The notes under the pieces: generated by a model | What the model saw: only the letters and a program-made list of their open reading frames with translations | Told to the model about the DNA's origin: nothing | Database searches by the model: none | Origin: an uncultured Flavobacteriales bacterium | GTDB lineage: Bacteria; Bacteroidota; Bacteroidia; Flavobacteriales; Flavobacteriaceae | Length of the DNA: 28,604 nucleotides | NCBI GenBank assembly: GCA_913009535.1 | Contig: CAJVXR010000009.1 | Span: forward strand, 1 to 28,604 | Direction of reading: 5' to 3' | Made by a program: the position numbers and the translations under genes | In this document: positions 23,899 to 28,604 of the stretch, piece after piece | Layout of the letters: every line of letters begins with the position of its first letter | Position numbering within the stretch: position 1 is the first letter of the stretch

Positions 23899-24120
23899 TT
23901 AATATTCATCTTCATTCCAAAGATAATCATCATCAGTAGGGTAGTCAGGCCAAATTTCCTGTATGGATTCATATAGATCACCTTCGTCTTCTATTGATTG
24001 TAAGTTTTCTACCACTTCTAATGGAGATCCAGTTCTGATAGAATAATCTATTAATTCATCTTTTGTGGCAGGCCATGGTGCATCACTCAAAAATGATGCT
24101 AATTCTAGTGTCCAATACAT
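23899..24120 (-). CDS. Small acidic DUF2795-like protein
   Basis: A 73-residue protein from the ATG at 24120 (MYWTLELASFLSDAPWPATK). The frame runs upstream to 24147, but that ATG overlaps the promoter element, so the shorter start is chosen. The N-terminal half (ASFLSDAPWPATKDELIDYS) resembles the DUF2795 module, a small helical domain with a PAT-x-x-ELI/DYA pattern. RTGSPLEVVENLQSIEDEGD follows. The C-terminal third is very acidic and aromatic-rich (IWPDYPTDDDYLWNEDEY). I recall near-identical proteins throughout Flavobacteriia, so the gene is under strong selection, but no function is established that I know of. It forms a single-gene transcription unit, with its own promoter element and a terminator 6 bases past the stop. 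Confidence 0.82.
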   Translation of the reverse strand: MYWTLELASFLSDAPWPATKDELIDYSIRTGSPLEVVENLQSIEDEGDLYESIQEIWPDYPTDDDYLWNEDEY

Positions 24121-24144
24121 ATTTATTATGATTTTTATATTTTG

Positions 24145-24152
24145 CAAAAATA
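24145..24152 (-). promoter_or_regulatory. -7 promoter element for the DUF2795-like gene
   Basis: Minus-strand TATTTTTG matches TAnnTTTG; transcription would start near 24138, giving an 18-base leader before the ATG at 24120. It overlaps the alternative in-frame ATG at 24147, which argues against the longer form. Confidence 0.5.
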
Positions 24153-24197
24153 AATTTTTAGTGGAATTTCACAAGTTATTTGAATATTATTTTACAT

Positions 24198-24746
24198 TTA
24201 CTTATTAATCCACTTGGTTTCCTTTGTATTAGTGTCTAAAGAAATTTTTCTAGATAAAGTGAATAAATAATCCGATAGCCTATTTATATAAATAATGATA
24301 TCTTGATTTATTTCATAATCTTTACTGAACTTAACACATATTCTTTCTGCCCTTCGGCAGATACTTCTCGATATATGACAGATAGAAACAGTGATATGCC
24401 CCCCAGGAATTATAAAGTTTGTCATTTCTGGCAATGTTGAACTAATTTTATCTATTTCCTTTTCAATAAGATCAGTTTTTTTGCTAGAAAATTTAATTGG
24501 ATTATTTTCTTTTTTGATAGAGTAATCTATGGCAAGCAATGACCCTATAATAAACAAGTTTTCTTGAATATTTAAAATAAAACTTTTATCATCCTCAGAT
24601 GTACAGTGATCTCTAAGTAATCCAAGATTAGAGTTTAGCTCATCGACAGTTCCATATGCTTCAATTTGAATTTCATCCTTAGCTACTCTTTTTCCACCAA
24701 TTAAAGAAGTTTTTCCTTTATCTCCGGTTTTTGTATAAACTTTCAT
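24198..24746 (-). CDS. pduO: Cob(I)yrinic acid a,c-diamide adenosyltransferase, PduO/MMAB type
   Basis: Transfers the adenosyl group of ATP to reduced cobalamin, making adenosylcobalamin for mutases. The 182-residue helical-bundle protein starts with the ATP-binding KVYTKTGDKGKTSLIGGKRV (2-21). IEAYGTVDELNSNLGLLRDH follows at 28-47, where the aspartate and glutamate are conserved. The C-terminal part has IPGGHITVSICHISRSICRRAER (region 112-135) with paired arginines that contact ATP. This identifies the PduO class and not the unrelated CobA/BtuR class. It lies 34 bases after the methyltransferase-relic gene with no strong promoter element in the gap, so it may be the last gene of that operon. 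Functionally it pairs with meaB at 19410-20405. No corrin-ring synthesis genes are visible, suggesting imported B12. Confidence 0.93.
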   Translation of the reverse strand: MKVYTKTGDKGKTSLIGGKRVAKDEIQIEAYGTVDELNSNLGLLRDHCTSEDDKSFILNIQENLFIIGSLLAIDYSIKKENNPIKFSSKKTDLIEKEIDKISSTLPEMTNFIIPGGHITVSICHISRSICRRAERICVKFSKDYEINQDIIIYINRLSDYLFTLSRKISLDTNTKETKWINK

Positions 24747-24780
24747 AAGTTAATTGTTACTTGATTTAAATATACAAATA

Positions 24781-25206
24781 TTATAGCCTAATTATATAAT
24801 CTTGTTTTTGTAGTTTATTAACTTTTAAAATTAATATTCCAAAATAATAAAAATCTATACTTACTTGTATTTCGTTTTTTTTAATCAACTTTTTCCAACA
24901 AGAATATTCATTCTTGAGTTTTATATTTTTTATTAATAAAATTGTGTTTTCTTTTTTTTTGCAATACTCTTCTAAAACTTCAGATACTTTATTAGATAAT
25001 ATATTTTCAATGGTATGGGTTAAAAACTGTTTATTATAATAATCTACAAGCCTTAAGTTTAAGAAATGAATATTTTTTTTTAATATATGTTTTTTCTGTT
25101 TATAAATACATTCTGTCAGTAATTTGTAAACAACAGGTGAATGAACAGAGTATTGATTTGAAGAATTAAAATTATGACTTAAAAACCTTAAAACTTTATA
25201 AATCAT
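24781..25206 (-). CDS. Shrunken relative of a flavobacterial class I SAM methyltransferase (core missing)
   Basis: The 141-residue product keeps both ends of a protein family common beside the cobalamin adenosyltransferase gene in flavobacteria. The N-terminus has FLSHNFNSSNQYSVHSPVVY (8-27) and LLTECIYKQKK, matching the family's HGVHSPFVY-LVT opening. The C-terminus has EIQVSIDFYYFGILIL (about 111-126) and ends DYIIRL, matching the usual VTIDTF-x-G-xVFFR...FTIR end. Full-length members have about 230-250 residues with a Rossmann core between; here the GxGxG-type SAM loop, the acidic ribose-binding residue and the catalytic strand are absent, and only about 50 residues join the two ends. The frame is open and well placed, with a one-base overlap with the upstream gene. 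Two A9 tracts occur on the coding strand. It is probably a non-methylating remnant or a repurposed small protein. The family comparison is from memory. Confidence 0.55.
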   Translation of the reverse strand: MIYKVLRFLSHNFNSSNQYSVHSPVVYKLLTECIYKQKKHILKKNIHFLNLRLVDYYNKQFLTHTIENILSNKVSEVLEEYCKKKENTILLIKNIKLKNEYSCWKKLIKKNEIQVSIDFYYFGILILKVNKLQKQDYIIRL

Positions 25207-26384
25207 CAGGATTTTGAGTAAAACTTAATTAATTGTAAATATCTGAAAGCAAGGAATAAAAAAAGAGGATATAAACTTATATTAAAAACCTGAACTCCTG
25301 TTATAGAATGCAACACGATTAATATTAATGACAATAGTAGTAACTTTAGGTATGCTATTTTCCATTTTTTATTAAGTACGTTAATTAATAGTATAAAATT
25401 TATTGGATTAGCCCATAGTAAATTATAATTAAATGCCGCTGTAGTATGGTCTGTAAAAAACCATAAAAATAGTAATAAACATCCTATGAATGAGGTTAAT
25501 ATATGAATAGATTCTAATGCTAAATGAATTTTTTTATTTTCTTTATTTCTATAATTTAGTAAGAATAAAGCTGTAAATATTAATATAAAAACAAATAGAG
25601 GAGAAGTTAAAAAAATATTGAATGTTGATTTTTCAACATCTTTAACTTTATTTATAAATATAATATTTTCAATAAGTTTAACTTTTTCAATTTTTTTATC
25701 ATTGTTTGAATAACTGTAATAAGAAGAATTTAAATATTCAAATAAGTATTCAGGTAGAAAGGTGTTTTTTTCAGAATCTATTTGTTGATCTATATAAGAG
25801 CCTAGGCATATGTCAATACCTAATGAACCCCAGGAATTTTTGTTTATATTTTCATAAATCAAACTTCGGTATGAGTCCTTGTTTGAAGTTACTGACTCAT
25901 ATGTATTGTGATAATCGTATTGACTAAGTAAACCTTTAATTATGTCTTTTATAACTGTTGAACAATTATTATTAAAATAATCATAAAAATAATCTTTGTT
26001 TTCAGGTTTAGAATTAAAAATTAGTTTGTCTACTAACTTTTCTTTTAAATCATTTGGCAAGGATAAAACTTGTTCCTTTATGTATCTATCATTAGCTATG
26101 TAGCTAGATTTGAAATTTTCAAAATAACTAACTCCTAAGCTGTACTTTAAATACCCTTTAATAAAGTTAGAGTAGAATCTCGGATCATTATAATCATATA
26201 TTCCATAGTTAAAGACAAGGTCATATTTTTTTGTTTTGCTTTGTACTCTAATAGCGCTGTGACCAAAGGAATCATTTAATGAATTTCCAGGACCAATAGT
26301 TAGTATACTTACAGTATAATCTTCAGTCTGGCCAACTAGTGTCGTTGATAAAAAAAATAAAAATGTGAATATGATATTCCTCAT
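25206..26384 (-). CDS. Lnb-type lipoprotein N-acyltransferase candidate (DUF4105)
   Basis: A 392-residue envelope protein. Residues 1-19 are a signal peptide (MRNIIFTFLFFLSTTLVGQ). The periplasmic DUF4105 domain (about 22-190) has VSILTIGPGNSLNDSFGHSA with H42 and YFNNNCSTVIKD with C141, the histidine and cysteine I take as the catalytic pair. The C-terminal part holds about five membrane helices (from about residue 255, beginning PLFVFILIFTALFLLNY). In Bacteroides a protein of this architecture, Lnb, adds the third acyl chain to lipoproteins in organisms lacking Lnt; applying that here is inference from the architecture. Its start lies three bases after the PorV/PorQ-like gene, and its stop overlaps the next start by one base. 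Confidence 0.8.
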   Translation of the reverse strand: MRNIIFTFLFFLSTTLVGQTEDYTVSILTIGPGNSLNDSFGHSAIRVQSKTKKYDLVFNYGIYDYNDPRFYSNFIKGYLKYSLGVSYFENFKSSYIANDRYIKEQVLSLPNDLKEKLVDKLIFNSKPENKDYFYDYFNNNCSTVIKDIIKGLLSQYDYHNTYESVTSNKDSYRSLIYENINKNSWGSLGIDICLGSYIDQQIDSEKNTFLPEYLFEYLNSSYYSYSNNDKKIEKVKLIENIIFINKVKDVEKSTFNIFLTSPLFVFILIFTALFLLNYRNKENKKIHLALESIHILTSFIGCLLLFLWFFTDHTTAAFNYNLLWANPINFILLINVLNKKWKIAYLKLLLLSLILIVLHSITGVQVFNISLYPLFLFLAFRYLQLIKFYSKS

Positions 26385-26387
26385 AAT

Positions 26388-27455
26388 TTATTTAAATATA
26401 TTAAAATCAACTTTTAAAGAAAATATGTTAGAGTATAAAGCTACACTTTGATCACCTACATCAGTAAATGCGTAATCAATTTCTATGTCTTTATATTTAA
26501 AACCTACTCCAAAATTAGGTTGCATTGTCAAGTTAGTGCTATTGTCAAATTCAATCTCATTTTGAAAATTACCCAACCCTAACCTTAAAAAAACTATATC
26601 TGTATAGCCAAGCTGTAGCCCAATTGCGGGGTTTATACTTGCAAATTCTGTAGAAATCACACTATTGTCTTGCTCAAACTTCATTATTAAATCAAAACTT
26701 GTTAATAAACTATAATCATAATTAAAAGTGTGAATTTTTGAAATTCCAAATTGAATTTTAGGTATTGTAATTTCAGTTGAATTTGGTACTTCTTGATTTT
26801 GACCATCAATAGCATTTTGAATATCATTCAGTCTACTTTCATTTATAGACCATGAGTTGTAAGTAGTTGTAATGTCTCTAGCCATTAATCCAAATTTCCA
26901 GTTGTTTTTAGTTTTGAGCTGAATACCCATATCAAAACCAAAACCCCATGATGTAGCAAAGTCACCAATAATTCTTCTAATTATTTTTGCATTAATGCCA
27001 TAGCTAATATCTTTTGTTAGCATTTTTCTAGCATACGAAACAATAAATCCATAGTCAACCGCAGAAAATAAGTTTATTCTATCATAATTAATATTGCCTT
27101 GTTCGTCAATAAGTTGAGTTGTATCTAGTATATCATCTACTCCAAATCTAATCATTGAAAAACCAATTGTAGATTGCTTATCAATTGATGATGCATAGGC
27201 TAAATAATTATAATTAGCAATGTTTGCGAAATAATTAGAATGCATTAGAGAAATTTCCGTTTTATCAATATTTATTAGTCCAGCAGGATTCCAATATCCA
27301 GAGTTAACCCCACTTATTGAAGATGTAACTGCACCACTCATTGAAATTGAAGCAGCATCTACTCCTATATTCATAAACTCATTTGAGTATTTTGAATTGT
27401 TCTGAGAGTAACTTGTTACTAAAAAAAAGAATATTAAAAATCTAAAAACTTTCAT
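26388..27455 (-). CDS. PorV/PorQ family outer-membrane beta-barrel protein
   Basis: A 355-residue secreted protein with an 18-residue signal peptide (MKVFRFLIFFFLVTSYSQ). The barrel begins with the family's hallmark ISMSGAVTSSISGVNSGYWNPAGL, an alanine/glycine-rich segment ending in YWNPAGL (about residues 37-60). After that come alternating amphipathic strands (GFSMIRFGVDDILDTT, YGINAKIIRRIIGD, FGLMARDITTTYNSW, and a final DYAFTDVG). PorV and PorQ belong to this FadL-like superfamily and take part in type IX secretion. Which paralogue this is cannot be settled by eye; the DILDTTQL segment suggests the generic family and not PorV itself. It heads an operon with the Lnb-type gene. A -7 element is at 27506-27513. 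Confidence 0.85.
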   Translation of the reverse strand: MKVFRFLIFFFLVTSYSQNNSKYSNEFMNIGVDAASISMSGAVTSSISGVNSGYWNPAGLINIDKTEISLMHSNYFANIANYNYLAYASSIDKQSTIGFSMIRFGVDDILDTTQLIDEQGNINYDRINLFSAVDYGFIVSYARKMLTKDISYGINAKIIRRIIGDFATSWGFGFDMGIQLKTKNNWKFGLMARDITTTYNSWSINESRLNDIQNAIDGQNQEVPNSTEITIPKIQFGISKIHTFNYDYSLLTSFDLIMKFEQDNSVISTEFASINPAIGLQLGYTDIVFLRLGLGNFQNEIEFDNSTNLTMQPNFGVGFKYKDIEIDYAFTDVGDQSVALYSNIFSLKVDFNIFK

Positions 27456-27505
27456 ACTTTAAAAACAAACTAAACTAAAGCTTATTGTGTATATAATAAT
27501 TATTA

Positions 27506-27513
27506 CAAAATTA
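27506..27513 (-). promoter_or_regulatory. -7 promoter element for the PorV/PorQ-like operon
   Basis: Minus-strand TAATTTTG matches TAnnTTTG. Transcription would start near 27499, giving a leader of about 44 bases before the ATG at 27455. No clear -33 TTG. The divergent pssA gene shows no matching element in the same gap. Confidence 0.4.
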
Positions 27514-27543
27514 GTTTATTACTTTTACATTTAAATTATTATT

Positions 27544-28254
27544 ATGATAAAACATGTTCCAAACCTTTTCACCCTTGCTAATCTTTTCTGTGGGTGTTTA
27601 GCAACAGTATTTTTGTTTGAAAATAATATTAATGTTAATACAGTTACATTAATTATTTGCTTAGGAATTTTTTTTGATTTATTGGATGGTTTCTTGGCAA
27701 GAAAACTAAATGTTCAATCTAAATTAGGTTTAGAGTTAGATTCTTTAGCGGATTTAATTACAAGTGGTTTGATCCCAGGCATAATTATTTTTAGATTATT
27801 TAAGAATACATCTGCTGCAGAACTTTCATTTATTTCTGCTGAATGGATTGCGTATTTTGCATTTTTTATTACTATGGCTTCAGCCTACAGGCTAGCAAAT
27901 TTTAACACCAAAGATTCTACTACAAATTATTTTATAGGTTTACCAGTTCCTGCAAATACCATAATGATATTGTCATTATTTTTGGTATCAGAATTAAGTG
28001 CTAACTCATTTGTTGTAGAGCTAATTATAAATAAATATTTCCTAATTAGCCTAGTTATTATTTCAAGCTTTTTAATGAATTCAAATTTAAAATTTATTTC
28101 ATTTAAATTCAATAACTATTTATTTAATAAAGAAAACAATAGTCGTTACTTTTTAATTCTAAGTTCTATAATACTATTTGTTTTATTAGGTTATATATCA
28201 ATACCTCTAATTTTCTTGGTATATTTTGTGGTATCAATCTTTACCTTGAGGTAA
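27544..28254 (+). CDS. pssA: CDP-diacylglycerol--serine O-phosphatidyltransferase
   Basis: A 236-residue integral membrane enzyme that makes phosphatidylserine, the precursor of phosphatidylethanolamine, from CDP-diacylglycerol and serine. The CDP-alcohol phosphatidyltransferase motif is perfect: D45-x2-D48-G49-x2-A52-R53-x8-G62-x3-D66-x3-D70. The N-terminal KHVPNLFTLANLFCGCLA is typical of the PssA class II subfamily, as is the internal ASAYRLANFN and YFIGLPVPANT pair. About six to eight helices are predicted. The start is the ATG at 27544. It is divergent from the PorV/PorQ-like gene and convergent with lptB, nine bases apart. A decarboxylase gene psd is not in the window. Phosphatidylglycerophosphate synthase shares the motif but not the LFCGC/GLPVPANT pattern. 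Confidence 0.93.
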   Translation: MIKHVPNLFTLANLFCGCLATVFLFENNINVNTVTLIICLGIFFDLLDGFLARKLNVQSKLGLELDSLADLITSGLIPGIIIFRLFKNTSAAELSFISAEWIAYFAFFITMASAYRLANFNTKDSTTNYFIGLPVPANTIMILSLFLVSELSANSFVVELIINKYFLISLVIISSFLMNSNLKFISFKFNNYLFNKENNSRYFLILSSIILFVLLGYISIPLIFLVYFVVSIFTLR

Positions 28255-28263
28255 ATATTTTAT

Positions 28264-28604
28264 TTAAAGGTTTAGATTTTTTTTTCTCAATTCAAAGTTT
28301 TGACCTAAGTATACTTTTCTAACCATTTCATCTTCTGCTAACTCTTCAGGTTTACCATCCTTTAATATGTTTCCTTCAAACATTAAATATGTTCTATCGG
28401 TTATTGCTAATGTTTCCTGGACATTATGATCTGTAATTAAAATACCTATATTTTTTTTTGTCAATTTAGATATTATTCTTTGTATGTCTTCAACAGCTAC
28501 TGGGTCTACTCCAGCAAATGGTTCATCTAATAAAATAAAGCTTGGATCAGTAGCTAATGCCCTAGCAATTTCAGTTCTTCTTCTTTCACCTCCTGAAAGT
28601 AAAT
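28264..28604 (-). CDS. lptB: LPS export ABC transporter ATP-binding protein LptB (partial, N-terminus beyond right edge)
   Basis: The C-terminal 113 residues of an ABC ATPase; the N-terminal half with Walker A lies outside the window. Visible are the signature [17 protein letters not shown], Walker B and D-loop [16 protein letters not shown] and the H-loop switch [10 protein letters not shown], then [20 protein letters not shown] and a basic tail [20 protein letters not shown], [13 protein letters not shown], TDHNVxETL and the YLMFEG segment are diagnostic for LptB, which powers LPS extraction by LptFG and transport along LptC-A-D to the outer membrane. A shorter open frame starting at 28464 is only an internal ATG. 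LptC, LptA and LptF are not in the window. It is convergent with pssA. Confidence 0.95.
   Translation of the reverse strand, partial: LLSGGERRRTEIARALATDPSFILLDEPFAGVDPVAVEDIQRIISKLTKKNIGILITDHNVQETLAITDRTYLMFEGNILKDGKPEELAEDEMVRKVYLGQNFELRKKNLNL

Noticed and set aside
24121..24147. Longer start (MQNIKIIIN) of the DUF2795-like protein
   Set aside because: The ATG at 24147 coincides with the -7 element; MYW at 24120 is the family-typical start.
28241..28290. Possible bidirectional terminator between pssA and lptB (ACCTT...AAGGT arms, then T9)
   Set aside because: The stem is interrupted by a four-base bulge and has A/T-only inner pairs; not convincing.
28264..28464. Short 66-residue ABC-like protein
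   Set aside because: The frame continues upstream through Walker B and the signature motif to the window edge, so this is the tail of lptB read from an internal ATG.
1..28604. tRNA, rRNA, riboswitch, CRISPR array or insertion sequence
   Set aside because: All gaps between genes are under 200 bases, and none shows a cloverleaf, a direct-repeat array, terminal inverted repeats or a recognisable riboswitch core.

Overview
The window looks like a chromosomal segment of a marine-type Bacteroidota, most likely Flavobacteriales. Four things point there: very AT-rich coding and intergenic DNA; repeated copies of the Bacteroidota -7 promoter element TAnnTTTG a short distance upstream of starts, with no convincing Shine-Dalgarno sequences; several proteins with lineage-typical architecture (SecA without a C-terminal zinc finger, a PorV/PorQ-like barrel, a secreted lectin / choice-of-anchor L protein with flavobacterial repeats, an Lnb/DUF4105 protein); and dense packing with overlapping stop codons. 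No stretch above 300 bases lacks a gene. I see no tRNA, rRNA, CRISPR array, insertion sequence, prophage or attachment site. These calls come from reading translations and motifs, without database searches.

Layout. 1-3490 (minus) is the N-terminal 1,163 residues of a giant secreted protein that runs off the left edge. 3661-4857 (plus) is sucC. 4850-10392 (minus) reads as a five-gene operon, tsaC-cca-ctaA-(pRiA4 ORF3-like)-uvrB, with gaps of -4 to +19 bases. 10430-14548 is a surface-polymer decoration region in alternating orientation: a Kdo/WaaP-type kinase, a CDP-glycerol glycerophosphotransferase-family protein, a LicC-like nucleotidyltransferase, a TagD-like cytidylyltransferase, a LicD-family phosphotransferase and a HAD-like protein with altered active-site motifs. 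dapD (14554-15366) heads the operon that carries the last two.

15470-18691 (plus) holds ruvX, def, a MATE exporter, a small conserved acidic protein and a PAP2 phosphatase. 18692-23795 (minus) is secA-meaB-glycosyltransferase 2. 24120-23899 is a one-gene unit for a small acidic protein with its own promoter and terminator. 24198-27455 (minus) is a likely operon: PorV/PorQ-like barrel, Lnb-type DUF4105 membrane protein, a shrunken relative of a SAM methyltransferase, and the PduO-type cobalamin adenosyltransferase. 27544-28254 (plus) is pssA. The right edge cuts lptB (minus).

How it fits together. Much of the window concerns building and decorating the cell envelope: LPS export (lptB), lipid A/core kinase-like and phospho-alcohol transfer genes, phosphatidylserine synthesis, lipoprotein N-acylation, PAP2 phosphatase, Sec secretion and a probable type IX-secreted adhesin. 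MeaB and the adenosyltransferase together imply a B12-dependent methylmalonyl-CoA mutase elsewhere in the genome. The most interesting candidates are the 10.4-14.5 kb decoration locus, with two different cytidylyltransferase types, two different phospho-alcohol transferases and an unusual HAD protein, and the 141-residue methyltransferase relic at 24781-25206, which keeps the family ends but appears to have lost the SAM-binding core.
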